Below are positions 1 to 8,991 of a stretch of 51,390 nt of DNA, in pieces. Made by a program: the position numbers and the translations under genes. The DNA is taken from positions 1-51,390 of the forward strand of contig CAIMZI010000056.1 of the NCBI GenBank assembly GCA_903845935.1, given 5' to 3'. The first letter of the stretch is position 1; the number at the start of each line of letters is the position of its first letter. The DNA is from an uncultured beta proteobacterium (GTDB lineage Bacteria > Pseudomonadota > Gammaproteobacteria > Burkholderiales > Burkholderiaceae_C). The notes beneath the pieces are model-generated. The model did no database searches and was not told where the DNA came from. It worked only from the letters and a program-made list of their open reading frames with translations.

Positions 1-210
1 CGTGACAACAAGGTGGCGCAGCAAAAAATCGAGACCGGGCGCCGCGTGGGCGAGCGGGTCGAAATTCTCAAGGGTCTGGCTGCGGACAGCACGATTGCCG
101 TGGCCGGTGCCGGCTTTTTGAACGACGGCGATACCGTGCGCATCGCACCTGCTGCACCTGCTGCACCTGCTGCGTCGACCGCGCCAGCAGCCCCAGCGGC
201 AGCAAAATAA
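1..210 (+). CDS. RND efflux periplasmic adaptor (MFP/HlyD family), C-terminal fragment
   Basis: The reading frame is open from base 1, so the gene starts upstream of the window. The visible part (about 69 residues) has the membrane-proximal domain of a membrane-fusion protein (V-x-I-L-K-G-L then F-L-N-D-G-D-T-V), followed by a low-complexity Ala/Pro tail that ends in Lys. Adaptors of this family link an inner-membrane RND pump to an outer-membrane channel across the periplasm. The pump gene follows 12 bases later, so the two are almost certainly co-transcribed and form one efflux complex. The tail is encoded by near-perfect 9-base repeats. The substrate cannot be read from this fragment. Confidence 0.85.
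   Translation, partial: RDNKVAQQKIETGRRVGERVEILKGLAADSTIAVAGAGFLNDGDTVRIAPAAPAAPAASTAPAAPAAAK
145..204 (+). repeat. Short tandem 9-base repeats coding an Ala/Pro tail
   Basis: GCACCTGCT-type units repeat head to tail at the end of the adaptor gene and code for A-P-A runs. They may simply be a flexible C-terminal tail. Such repeats can change length by slippage. Confidence 0.6.
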
Positions 211-222
211 GGACGCCACGCC

Positions 223-3200
223 ATGAATGTTTCGGCCTGGTCGATCAAAAACCCGATAGCGGGCGTGATGCTGTTTGTGATGCTCACGTTTGCCGGGCTT
301 ATTGCCTTCAATAGCATGAAGGTGCAGCAGTTCCCCGATCTGGACCTGCCCACGGTGGTGGTGTCCGCGTCGCTTCCCGGCGCCGCACCGGCGCAGCTCG
401 AAACCGAGGTGGCGCGCAAGATGGAAAACGCCATCGCCAGCCTGCAAGGCTTGAAGCACATTTATACCAAGGTGCAGGACGGTGGCGTCACCATCACGGC
501 CGAGTTCCGCCTCGAAAAACCGGGACAGGAAGCGGTAGACGATGTGCGCTCCGCGATAGCCCAGATTCGCGCCGACCTGCCCTCCGACCTGCGCGATCCG
601 GCCATCAGCAAGATCAACCTGGCCGGCTCGCCGGTGCTGGCCTACACGGTGAGTTCGGCGCAGATGGATGACGAGGGCTTGAGCTGGTTTGTGGACAACA
701 CCATCACCCGCAAGCTGCTGTCGGTACGCGGTGTGGGTGCCATTAACCGCGTCGGCGGCGTCAACCGCGAAGTGGACGTGGCGCTGGACCCGGCGCGCCT
801 GCAGGCCCTGGGCGCCACCGCGGCCGAAATTTCGCGCCAGCTCAAAAGCATGCAGCAGGAATCGGCGGGTGGGCGCACCGACATCGGTGGCAGCGAGCAG
901 CCGGTGCGCACTCTGGCAACGGTGGCTTCGGCGCGTGAACTCGAAGCCATGGAGCTGTCGCTGAATGACGGACGCCATATCCGCCTGGACCAGGTGGCCA
1001 GCATCCGCGACAGCTTTGCCGAACCGCGTGCCGCCGCCCTGCTCAATGGCAAGCCGGTGGTGGGCTTTGAGGTGGCGCGCAGCAAGGGCGCCAGCGAAGT
1101 GGAAGTGGGTGCCGGTGTGCGCAAGGCTTTGGAAGAACTGCGCCTGCAGCACCCCGACATGCAAATCACCGAGGCCTTTGACTTTGTGACCCCGGTGCAG
1201 CAGGAATACGACGGCTCCATGCACCTGCTCTACGAGGGCGCGGCCCTCGCCGTACTGGTGGTGTGGCTGTTTCTGCGCGATTGGCGCGCCACCTTTGTCT
1301 CGGCCGTGGCCCTGCCGCTGTCGGCCATTCCGGCCTTTATCGGCATGCAGCAGCTGGGCTTCACCATCAATGTGGTAACTCTTCTTGCGCTGTCCCTGGT
1401 GATCGGCATTCTGGTGGACGATGCGATTGTGGAGGTGGAAAACATCGTGCGCCACTTGCGCATGGGCAAGACCCCCTACCAGGCGGCAATGGAGGCAGCC
1501 GATGAGATTGGTCTGGCGGTGATCGCCACCACCTTCACCTTGATCGCGGTGTTCCTGCCCACCGCCTTTATGGCAGGCATTCCTGGCAAGTTCTTCAAGC
1601 AGTTTGGCTGGACCGCGTCGCTTGCCGTTGCCGCATCGCTGTTGGTGGCGCGGGTGCTGACGCCCATGATGGCGGCCTACATCCTCAAGCCCATCGTCAC
1701 GGCGCATGCCGAGCCGAGCTGGATGCGCATCTACATGCGCTGGGCCGGTTGGTGTGTCAAGCATCGCCTGATCACCTCTCTGGCAGCGCTGGCGTTTTTT
1801 GTCGGCTCGCTGATGCTGATCCCGCTGCTGCCCAAGGGCTTTATCCCGCCGGACGACAACTCGCAAACCCAGGCCTATCTGGAACTGCCGCCCGGCTCCA
1901 CGCTGGCGCAGACCCAGGTCGTAGCGGAAGCCGCGCGCCTGCGGCTGATGCAGGTGGCCCACGTGAAAAGCATTTACACCACGATTGGCGGCGGCTCGGC
2001 CGGTAGCGACCCGTTTGCGCCCCAAGGCGTCTCCGAGGCACGCAAGGCGACTCTCACCATCCTGCTGGACGAGCGCAGCGCGCGTCCGCGCAAACAGGGC
2101 ATTGAGCAGCAGATACGTGAGGCGCTGGAGCCGATTGCCGGCATCCGCAGCAAGGTCGGCCTGGGCGGTTCGGGCGAGAAATACGTGCTGGTGCTCAGCG
2201 GCGAAGATCCGGCAGCCCTCAGCGCTGCAGCGCACGCCGTGGAGCGCGACCTGCGCACCATCAAAGGCCTGGGCAATGTGGCCTCCACCGCCAGTCTGGT
2301 GCGGCCCGAAATTGCCGTGCGCCCGGACTTTGCCCGCGCCGCCGACCTAGGGGTCACCAGTGCCGCCATTGGCGAGACGCTGCGCATTGCCACCCTGGGT
2401 GACTTTGACTCGGCCTTGCCCAAGCTGAACCTGAGCCAGCGACAAATTCCGATTGTGGTCAAGCTCGACAGCGCCGCCCGCACCGACCTCGACCTGCTGG
2501 GCCGCCTGAGCGTGCCCGGCGTGCGCGGCCCGGTGATGCTGAGCCAGGTGGCCACGCTGGAGATGGCCGGAGGTCCGGCGGTGATTGACCGCTACGACCG
2601 CTCGCGCAATATCAACTTCGACATCGAGCTTTCCGGCCTGCCGCTGGGCGAGGTGGCGACTGCCGTGCAGAACCTGCCCTCCATCAAAAACCTGCCGCCC
2701 GGTGTGGCGGTGCGCGAGGTGGGTGATGCCGAGGTGATGGGTGAGCTGTTTGCCAGCTTTGGCCTGGCCATGCTGACCGGCGTGCTGTGCATTTACATCG
2801 TGCTGGTGCTGCTGTTCAAGAGCCTGCTGCATCCGGTGACGATTCTGTTTGCCCTGCCGCTCTCTCTAGGTGGAGCCTTTGTCGGCCTGCTGCTGGCCGA
2901 CAAGAGCTTCTCCATGCCCTCGCTGATCGGCCTGATCATGCTGATGGGCGTGGCCACCAAGAACTCGATCCTGCTGGTGGAATACGCCATACTGGCGCGG
3001 CGCGAGCATGGCATGACGCGCTGGGAGGCGCTGCTGGACGCCTGCCGCAAGCGCGCCCGTCCCATCATCATGACCACCCTGGCCATGGGTGCAGGCATGA
3101 TGCCAATTGCCATTGGCCTGGGCGCGGCCGATACCAGCTTTCGGGCGCCGATGGCGATTGCCGTGATTGGCGGGCTGATCACCTCCACGTTTTTGAGCCT

Positions 3201-3288
3201 GCTGGTCATCCCGGCGGTGTTTACCTATGTGGATGACCTGGGGCAGTGGACGGCGCGCAAGTTGCGACGTACGCCTGAATACAAGTAA
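223..3288 (+). CDS. RND efflux pump, inner-membrane permease (AcrB/MdtB-like)
   Basis: This 1021-residue protein has the normal length and layout of a hydrophobe/amphiphile-efflux RND transporter. There is one N-terminal transmembrane helix, a large periplasmic loop, a bundle of helices, a second loop and a second bundle. The proton-relay residues are present: the Asp pair D399-D400 in GILVDDAIVEVEN and Lys913 in ATKNSILLVEY. Such pumps use proton influx to expel drugs, detergents or metabolites through an adaptor and an outer-membrane channel. The adaptor gene ends 12 bases upstream, and AAGGA just before the ATG is a good ribosome site. No outer-membrane channel gene follows. The sequence looks closer to the MdtB/MuxB-type branch than to metal-exporting CusA, but the substrate is not predictable. 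Confidence 0.95.
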   Translation: MNVSAWSIKNPIAGVMLFVMLTFAGLIAFNSMKVQQFPDLDLPTVVVSASLPGAAPAQLETEVARKMENAIASLQGLKHIYTKVQDGGVTITAEFRLEKPGQEAVDDVRSAIAQIRADLPSDLRDPAISKINLAGSPVLAYTVSSAQMDDEGLSWFVDNTITRKLLSVRGVGAINRVGGVNREVDVALDPARLQALGATAAEISRQLKSMQQESAGGRTDIGGSEQPVRTLATVASARELEAMELSLNDGRHIRLDQVASIRDSFAEPRAAALLNGKPVVGFEVARSKGASEVEVGAGVRKALEELRLQHPDMQITEAFDFVTPVQQEYDGSMHLLYEGAALAVLVVWLFLRDWRATFVSAVALPLSAIPAFIGMQQLGFTINVVTLLALSLVIGILVDDAIVEVENIVRHLRMGKTPYQAAMEAADEIGLAVIATTFTLIAVFLPTAFMAGIPGKFFKQFGWTASLAVAASLLVARVLTPMMAAYILKPIVTAHAEPSWMRIYMRWAGWCVKHRLITSLAALAFFVGSLMLIPLLPKGFIPPDDNSQTQAYLELPPGSTLAQTQVVAEAARLRLMQVAHVKSIYTTIGGGSAGSDPFAPQGVSEARKATLTILLDERSARPRKQGIEQQIREALEPIAGIRSKVGLGGSGEKYVLVLSGEDPAALSAAAHAVERDLRTIKGLGNVASTASLVRPEIAVRPDFARAADLGVTSAAIGETLRIATLGDFDSALPKLNLSQRQIPIVVKLDSAARTDLDLLGRLSVPGVRGPVMLSQVATLEMAGGPAVIDRYDRSRNINFDIELSGLPLGEVATAVQNLPSIKNLPPGVAVREVGDAEVMGELFASFGLAMLTGVLCIYIVLVLLFKSLLHPVTILFALPLSLGGAFVGLLLADKSFSMPSLIGLIMLMGVATKNSILLVEYAILARREHGMTRWEALLDACRKRARPIIMTTLAMGAGMMPIAIGLGAADTSFRAPMAIAVIGGLITSTFLSLLVIPAVFTYVDDLGQWTARKLRRTPEYK

Positions 3289-3319
3289 TATCATCCCCAA
3301 TGACTCACAGGGAAAAGAC

Positions 3320-3361
3320 ATGCGGTTTCACACAATGCTAGCACCGGCGGTGCACGAATAG
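3320..3361 (+). other. Possible 13-codon leader ORF with hairpin upstream of the cyclic-di-GMP enzyme
   Basis: In the 91-base gap before the GGDEF-EAL gene there is an ATG preceded by an AGGGAAAAG ribosome-site-like stretch, a 13-codon frame and a TAG stop 18 bases before the main ATG. A GCACC-GGC-GGTGC hairpin lies inside it. It could be a leader peptide or chance. Confidence 0.2.
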
Positions 3362-3379
3362 CCGCAGCTTCTGACCACC

Positions 3380-6280
3380 ATGCCGAGCCACCCACCTTCC
3401 ACCGACATCTGGAGCCGTTCGCTGCCCGCCTCTGACGCGCAAAACCCCTGGAGACTGGCACTGGAACGTTCGGGACTGGGCGTGTGGGACTGGAACATAC
3501 GGACCGGGCACCAAACCCATTCGGCTCGCTGGGAAGAGATGCTGGGCTATTCGGCCGGCGAATTGAAGCGCGGCTTCCAGGAATTTGCCAGCCGTGTCCA
3601 CCCCGACGACCTGGCCCAGGAGCAGCTCGCCCTCAAGCGCTATCTCGAAGGCCTGGCTCCCAGCTATGCCTGTGATGTCCGCATGCGCCACAAGGCCGGT
3701 CACTGGTGCTGGATTGTTTCGCGCGGCACGGTGGTGGAGCGCGACGCCGCCGGTCGGCCCCAGCGCATGATAGGAACCCACACCGACATCAGTGCGCGCA
3801 AGGAGGCAGAGGCCGAGTTGCGCCAACGTTCCTTGCTGCTGCGCAACACCCTGGGCAGCATCAGCCAGGGCGTCTTCGTGTTCGATGCCCAGCATCGCGT
3901 TGTCTCCTTTAATTCCCGTGCCTGCGAACTGCTGGACTTATCCGCAGACTGGTTAAACCGCCAACCCACGCTCCAGGAGGTCAACCAGCTGCAGCTCCAG
4001 CGCGGCGATTTTGGCCGCGATGCCGAACGGGTGGCAAGCCATGCGCGGGACTACATATTCAGTGATGGTAAGGGGCCAGCCCCCCCCATCTACCTGCGCG
4101 TCACGCCCCAGGGGCGCACGCTGGAAGTCAAAACCCAGGTACTGCCCGAAGGCGGCATGGTGCGAACTTTCTCGGACGTGTCCGACTACGTGCAGGTGCA
4201 AAAGTACCGCGAACGGCAGGACAAATTGCTGGAGGCGATGCAGTCCCTGGCCCAGGTGGGTGGCTGGGAGGTGGACGTGCTGGCCGATCAGGTGTTCTGG
4301 ACCGAGGGCGTGTACCGGATTTTGGAGACCTCGCCCGAAGAATATTCCCCCGGCACCGCCATGGGAACGGCAGAGCGCTTCTTTACACCGCAATCGGTGC
4401 AATTGATGCGCGCATCCTATTTCGACAGCGTCAACCAACCGGCCACGCACGACCTGGAAGTGGAAGCCATCACGGCCAAGGGGCAGCGCATCTGGCTCCA
4501 CGCCGTGGGCACCTCCTTGTGGCAGGACGGGCGCTTGGTCTCCCGGACCACGGTGGTACAGAATATTACCGAAGCCAAGCTGGCCCGCATGGCGCTCAAG
4601 GACTCGGAAAACCTGTGGAAACTGGCGCTGGAAAGTACCGGCGACGGCGTCTGGGACTGGCATATTCCCAGCGGCGTTGAGCATTACTCCAGACGTCTGA
4701 TCGAGATGTACGGCTTTTCCGAGGGTGAAATTGCCGATACCGCTATGGAACTGGACCAGCGCAGCCACCCTGAAGACGTGGCCCAAATGGAGCAGGACCG
4801 CGAGGCCCATTTCCGGGGCCTGACGCCCACCTACCACAACGAACACCGCGTGCGCTGCAAGGACGGCAACTGGAAATGGGTGCTCAGCCGCGGCATGGTG
4901 ATCAACCGGGATAGCGAGGGCAGGCCGCTGCGCATGATTGGCACGCATACCGATATCACCGAACGCAAGAACGCAGAGGCACTGATCCGGCAGCAGGCAT
5001 TTTTTGACACGCTCACCGGACTGCCCAACCGGCGCATGCTGCGCGACCGCCTGGAGCAGGAAATCAAGCGCTGCAAACGCGACGTCCACCAGTTGGCGAT
5101 TCTGTTCATCGACTTGGACCACTTCAAGGAGGTCAACGACACCCTGGGCCATGACAGTGGCGACCAACTGCTGGTGCAGGCCGGCAGTCGCATCCGCGCC
5201 TGTGTGCGCGACTGCGATACCGTGGCGCGCATGGGCGGTGACGAATTCACCGTCATCCTCACCGACATCGCCAACGCCGACCACCTGGAGGCGCTGTTGC
5301 AGAAGATACTGCGCTCGATGGACGACTTGTTCCAGATTGGCGACGAACAGGTATTTGTGTCGGCCAGCATAGGCATCACCCTGTACCCGTTGGATGCCAC
5401 CGATATTGAAGACCTGTACAAGAACGCCGACCAGGCCCTGTATGTGGCCAAGGGCGAGGGGCGCAACCGCTTTAGTTTCTTTACCCCGGCACTGCAGGAG
5501 GCGGCGCAGACCCGGGTGCGCCTGGCCAGCGATTTGCGCACCGCGCTCAGTGACAACCAGTTCCGCGTGCTGTACCAGCCCATCATTGAACTGAGCACCG
5601 GCTCCATTCACAAGGCCGAGGCGCTGATCCGCTGGCAACACCCCAAGCGCGGTCTGGTCAGCCCGGCCGCTTTTATTCCCATTGCCGAGTCCAGTGGACA
5701 GATTGTGGACATTGGTGAATGGGTATTCCAGCAGGCTGCGGCCCAGGTACAGGAATGGCGCAAGACCTTGCATCCGGATTTCCAGATCAGCGTCAACCGC
5801 TCGCCGGTGCAGTTTCGCCACACCGACAGCGGCCAGGCCTCCTGGGGCATGCAGCTGCACGCCATGGGCCTGCCCGGAGACAGCCTGGTGGTGGAAATCA
5901 CCGAAGGCCTGCTGCTTGACACCAATGAGGTGGTGGGCGAGCAGTTGCTGGCGCTGGGCGACGCCGGCATCAAGGTCTCGCTGGACGACTTTGGCACCGG
6001 CTATTCCTCGCTGGCCTATTTGCAGAAATTCGACATCGACTTCATCAAGATCGACCAGTCTTTTGTGCGCCACCTGATTCCCGAATCCACCGATCTGGCG
6101 CTGTGCAAGGCCATCATCGTGATGGCCCATGCCCTAGGCATGCAGGTGATTGCAGAAGGCGTAGAGACGGCACAGCAACGCGACCTGCTGACCGAGGCCG
6201 GTTGCGACTACGGCCAGGGTTATCTGTTTGCCCGGCCGATTGCTGCAGACGAATTCGAGACCCTGGTGCGCATGCTGTGA
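3380..6280 (+). CDS. Four-PAS GGDEF-EAL protein (diguanylate cyclase/c-di-GMP phosphodiesterase)
   Basis: This 966-residue protein makes and/or degrades the second messenger cyclic di-GMP. PAS-like sensor domains lie at about residues 20-140, 150-265, 280-400 and 405-530, then GGDEF (about 540-700) and EAL (about 715-960). The cyclase motif is an intact GGDEF at 619-623, with a product-inhibition I-site RDCD at 610-613. The phosphodiesterase motif EAL is at 747-749, and the other catalytic segments (VNRSP, VVEITEG, LDDFGTGYS, IKID, AEGVET, GQGYLF) are also intact, so both halves look active. No transmembrane helix or signal peptide is seen, so it should be cytoplasmic. The first and fourth PAS domains are strikingly alike (both carry GVWDW and RMIGTHTDI), which points to internal duplication. 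The signal sensed is unknown. Confidence 0.95.
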   Translation: MPSHPPSTDIWSRSLPASDAQNPWRLALERSGLGVWDWNIRTGHQTHSARWEEMLGYSAGELKRGFQEFASRVHPDDLAQEQLALKRYLEGLAPSYACDVRMRHKAGHWCWIVSRGTVVERDAAGRPQRMIGTHTDISARKEAEAELRQRSLLLRNTLGSISQGVFVFDAQHRVVSFNSRACELLDLSADWLNRQPTLQEVNQLQLQRGDFGRDAERVASHARDYIFSDGKGPAPPIYLRVTPQGRTLEVKTQVLPEGGMVRTFSDVSDYVQVQKYRERQDKLLEAMQSLAQVGGWEVDVLADQVFWTEGVYRILETSPEEYSPGTAMGTAERFFTPQSVQLMRASYFDSVNQPATHDLEVEAITAKGQRIWLHAVGTSLWQDGRLVSRTTVVQNITEAKLARMALKDSENLWKLALESTGDGVWDWHIPSGVEHYSRRLIEMYGFSEGEIADTAMELDQRSHPEDVAQMEQDREAHFRGLTPTYHNEHRVRCKDGNWKWVLSRGMVINRDSEGRPLRMIGTHTDITERKNAEALIRQQAFFDTLTGLPNRRMLRDRLEQEIKRCKRDVHQLAILFIDLDHFKEVNDTLGHDSGDQLLVQAGSRIRACVRDCDTVARMGGDEFTVILTDIANADHLEALLQKILRSMDDLFQIGDEQVFVSASIGITLYPLDATDIEDLYKNADQALYVAKGEGRNRFSFFTPALQEAAQTRVRLASDLRTALSDNQFRVLYQPIIELSTGSIHKAEALIRWQHPKRGLVSPAAFIPIAESSGQIVDIGEWVFQQAAAQVQEWRKTLHPDFQISVNRSPVQFRHTDSGQASWGMQLHAMGLPGDSLVVEITEGLLLDTNEVVGEQLLALGDAGIKVSLDDFGTGYSSLAYLQKFDIDFIKIDQSFVRHLIPESTDLALCKAIIVMAHALGMQVIAEGVETAQQRDLLTEAGCDYGQGYLFARPIAADEFETLVRML

Positions 6281-6315
6281 CCGGCACAGGGCAGCCATCT
6301 GTTCCAATCCAGGCC

Positions 6316-6537
6316 ATGACCCCAAACAGCAATATCGAGCAGCGACTGGAAGCCCTGGAAATCAAGGCCAGCTTTAGCGAGGACCTGGTGGACAAGCTGG
6401 ACCAAATCATTACCGCGCAGCAGCGCACCCTAGACGCGCTGGTTTCAGAGCTGCGCTTCCTGCGCGACCAGGCGTCCAGCACCACCGAGGGTGGGGCTGC
6501 GCGCAATCTGCGCGACGACTTGCCGCCGCATTACTAG
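6316..6537 (+). CDS. slyX: SlyX family protein
   Basis: A 73-residue protein with the usual SlyX size and pattern: an N-terminal heptad-repeat coiled coil (I-E-Q-R-L-E-A-L-E-I-K then L-V-D-K-L-D) and a short C-terminal tail ending L-P-P-H-Y, typical of the family. The biochemical role of SlyX is unknown. The frame is open further upstream, but the ATG at 6316 gives the family N-terminus and lies 35 bases after the GGDEF-EAL stop. It is followed 12 bases later by the AhpD-like gene with an AGAAGGAG ribosome site, so the three may share a transcript. Confidence 0.9.
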   Translation: MTPNSNIEQRLEALEIKASFSEDLVDKLDQIITAQQRTLDALVSELRFLRDQASSTTEGGAARNLRDDLPPHY

Positions 6538-6549
6538 AAGGAGACTCTC

Positions 6550-7122
6550 ATGCGCTTTCCCCTGCCCGAGCTCAATTCCCTGCCCGCCGATATCCAGGCC
6601 AAGATTCTGGAGGTGCAGGAAAAATCCGGCTTTATCCCCAACGTGTTTCTGGCACTGGCGCGGCGTCCGGCCGAATGGCGCGCCTTCTTCGCCTACCACG
6701 ATGCCTTGATGCTGCGCGAGGATTCCAGCCTGAGCAAGGGCGATCGCGAGATGATTGTCACCGTCACCAGTGCGGCCAATGCATGTCTCTATTGCGTGGT
6801 GGCGCACGGCGCCTTGTTGCGCATTTATGAGAAAAAGCCGCTGCTGGCCGACCAGGTGGCGGTGAACTACCGCAAGGCCGACATCACGCCGCGCCAGCGC
6901 GCCATGCTGGACTTCGCCATGAAGGTCTGCGAAAACAGCCAGGCGGTGGATGAGGCCGACTTTGCCGCGCTGCAAGCCCACGGCTTTGACGATGAGGACA
7001 TCTGGGACATCACCGGCATCACGGCCTTTTTTGGCCTGTCCAACCGCATGGCCAGCGTCACCGGCATGTTGCCCAATCCCGAGTTCTACCTGCTTGGGCG
7101 TCTGCCCAGGGAAAAGAAGTAG
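6550..7122 (+). CDS. AhpD-like peroxidase-related protein (carboxymuconolactone decarboxylase fold)
   Basis: A 190-residue protein with the AhpD-type redox motif: Cys79-x-x-Cys82 with His86 (ACLYCVVAHG), preceded by an acidic residue in G-D-R-E-M. AhpD-fold enzymes use the Cys pair and a proton-relay His to reduce peroxides or to pass electrons to peroxiredoxins. This subfamily is usually annotated as an uncharacterised peroxidase-related enzyme. The strong AGAAGGAG site fixes the ATG. The gene lies three bases before the gamma-glutamyltransferase gene, which suggests a link to thiol or oxidative metabolism, but this is inference from position only. Confidence 0.88.
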   Translation: MRFPLPELNSLPADIQAKILEVQEKSGFIPNVFLALARRPAEWRAFFAYHDALMLREDSSLSKGDREMIVTVTSAANACLYCVVAHGALLRIYEKKPLLADQVAVNYRKADITPRQRAMLDFAMKVCENSQAVDEADFAALQAHGFDDEDIWDITGITAFFGLSNRMASVTGMLPNPEFYLLGRLPREKK

Positions 7123-7125
7123 GTC

Positions 7126-8976
7126 ATGCGGCTTGCTCACTGCGGTCTAGCCTGGACCCGCTGGTGGGCATTGGCACGGGGCGCCCTGCTGCTTTGCGCT
7201 ATCGCCAGCGGCCCAGCACACAGCCAGGCCGACGTGCTGGCGCAACCGGAACTGTCCAGCGGTCTGAGCGACAAACCCGGCTGGACCACGCAGCGCTATG
7301 CCGTCGCAGCCGCGAATCCCCTGGCCACCCGTGCCGGTCAGGAAATCTTGCAAAAGGGTGGCAGTGCGGTCGACGCCGCAGTCGCCGTGCAAATGGTGCT
7401 GGCCCTGGTGGAGCCCCAAAGCAGCGGCATAGGTGGCGGCGCTTTTTTGCTGCACTTTGACGGCCACCGCACACAGGCCTATGACGGGCGCGAAACCGCC
7501 CCAGCCCTCGCCACACCGGGTCTGTTTTTGGACGCCACCGGCCAACCGCTGGGCTTTATGGAGGCGGTGCTGGGCGGGCGCTCGGTGGGCGTGCCCGGCG
7601 CGCTGTGCATGCTGTATCTGGCGCAGCAACAGCATGGCAGGTTGCCTTGGAAAATGCTGTTTGAACCGGCCATCCGCCTGGCCAAGCAGGGTTTTGCCAT
7701 CAGCCCGCGCATGGCCACCTTGCTGTCAGCAGAACAGTCACTCAAGAGCGACCCGGTGGCCTTGGCCTATTTTTACGACACCCTGGGCAAGCCCTGGCCG
7801 GTAGGCCATGTGCTGCGCAATCCGGAACTGGCAGCCGTGCTGCAGGCCATTGCCCAGCGCGGACCGGATGCCCTGATGCGCGGAGCTGTGGCGCAGGCGC
7901 TGGTGAAGAAGGTACAGTCGCATGCCCATGGCGATACCCATGCCGGCAGCCTGGCGCTGGCCGATCTGGCAGCCTATCGGGCAATCGTGCGCGAACCCCT
8001 GTGTTTTGACTACCCGGTGTCGCAAACGGCACGCGCCTTGCGCATTTGCGGTATGCCGCCACCGAGCTCCGGCACGCTGGCAATCGGCCAGATTCTGGGC
8101 CTGTTGAACGCCACGCAGGGCGCAGACCAGCCACTGGCACAAGGCCTGCCCAACGCGCAATGGCTGCACCTTTACACCGAGGCCACGCGTCTGGCCTTTG
8201 CCGACCGGGCGCAGTATGTGGCCGACCCGGGCTTTGTGGACGCCCCGGCGGGCAACTGGTCCAGTCTGCTGGCACCAGCCTACCTGGCTGGGCGGGCCAA
8301 AGCCATTCAAGCAGATGGCCCAGCCATGCAACAAGCCCAGCCGGGCACACCGGGAGCGGTGGCTGTGGCTTATGCGCCCATGCCGCAGCAAACCGAGCAC
8401 GGCACCTCGCACATTTCCATCGTCGATGCCTTCGGCAACGCGCTCAGCATGACCACCACCATCGAGGACGCCTGGGGCGCGCGCTTGATGGTGAACCGGG
8501 GACTGGGCCTCTCTGGTGGCTTTTTGCTCAACAACCAGTTGACCGATTTCGGCTTTGAGCCTTTGGGCAGGGATGGTGCGCCGGTAGCCAATCGGGTGGA
8601 GCCGGGAAAGCGGCCGCGCTCCTCCATGTCGCCGATTCTTGTTTTTGACAACTCTTCAGGCAAGCTGGTCTTGAGTGTCGGCAGCCCCGGCGGCGCCTTC
8701 ATCATCCACTTCACGGCCAAGACGCTTCTAGGCGTGCTGAACTGGGGCCTGAACCCGCAACAGGCCATAGCCCTTCCCAATTTCGGCAGCCTGGGTGGGC
8801 CGTTGTTTCTGGAGCAAGGGCGCTTCCCGGCACCGGTGGTGGCAGCACTGCGGGCACGTGGTCATAACGTCGTAGAAACGCCCCTGCCCAGCGGCCTGCA
8901 GGCGATTGAACGCATACCGGGCGGCTACTTAGGCGGCGCCGATCCGCGCCGCGAAGGGCTGGTGCTGGGCGACTAG
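7126..8976 (+). CDS. ggt: Gamma-glutamyltransferase
   Basis: This 616-residue periplasmic enzyme hydrolyses glutathione and other gamma-glutamyl compounds or transfers the glutamyl group. A signal peptide is visible (hydrophobic A-L-L-L-C-A-I-A then A-H-S-Q-A). Family segments include GGSAVDAAVAVQMVLALVEP, SSGIGGGAF and, after the self-cleavage site, TSHISIVDAFGNALSMT. Thr427 in EHGTSH aligns with the catalytic nucleophile of E. coli GGT and should be the new N-terminus of the small subunit. The later GSPGGAFI segment fits the small-subunit active site. The ATG lies three bases after the previous stop, so the pair is likely one transcript. Confidence 0.94.
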   Translation: MRLAHCGLAWTRWWALARGALLLCAIASGPAHSQADVLAQPELSSGLSDKPGWTTQRYAVAAANPLATRAGQEILQKGGSAVDAAVAVQMVLALVEPQSSGIGGGAFLLHFDGHRTQAYDGRETAPALATPGLFLDATGQPLGFMEAVLGGRSVGVPGALCMLYLAQQQHGRLPWKMLFEPAIRLAKQGFAISPRMATLLSAEQSLKSDPVALAYFYDTLGKPWPVGHVLRNPELAAVLQAIAQRGPDALMRGAVAQALVKKVQSHAHGDTHAGSLALADLAAYRAIVREPLCFDYPVSQTARALRICGMPPPSSGTLAIGQILGLLNATQGADQPLAQGLPNAQWLHLYTEATRLAFADRAQYVADPGFVDAPAGNWSSLLAPAYLAGRAKAIQADGPAMQQAQPGTPGAVAVAYAPMPQQTEHGTSHISIVDAFGNALSMTTTIEDAWGARLMVNRGLGLSGGFLLNNQLTDFGFEPLGRDGAPVANRVEPGKRPRSSMSPILVFDNSSGKLVLSVGSPGGAFIIHFTAKTLLGVLNWGLNPQQAIALPNFGSLGGPLFLEQGRFPAPVVAALRARGHNVVETPLPSGLQAIERIPGGYLGGADPRREGLVLGD

Positions 8977-8991
8977 CATAATCAGCAGCCC

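Noticed and set aside
3953..6130. 725-codon open frame on the minus strand opposite the GGDEF-EAL gene
   Set aside because: The opposite strand encodes a complete, motif-rich protein. The antisense product has no recognisable domain and is a by-product of high GC codon use.
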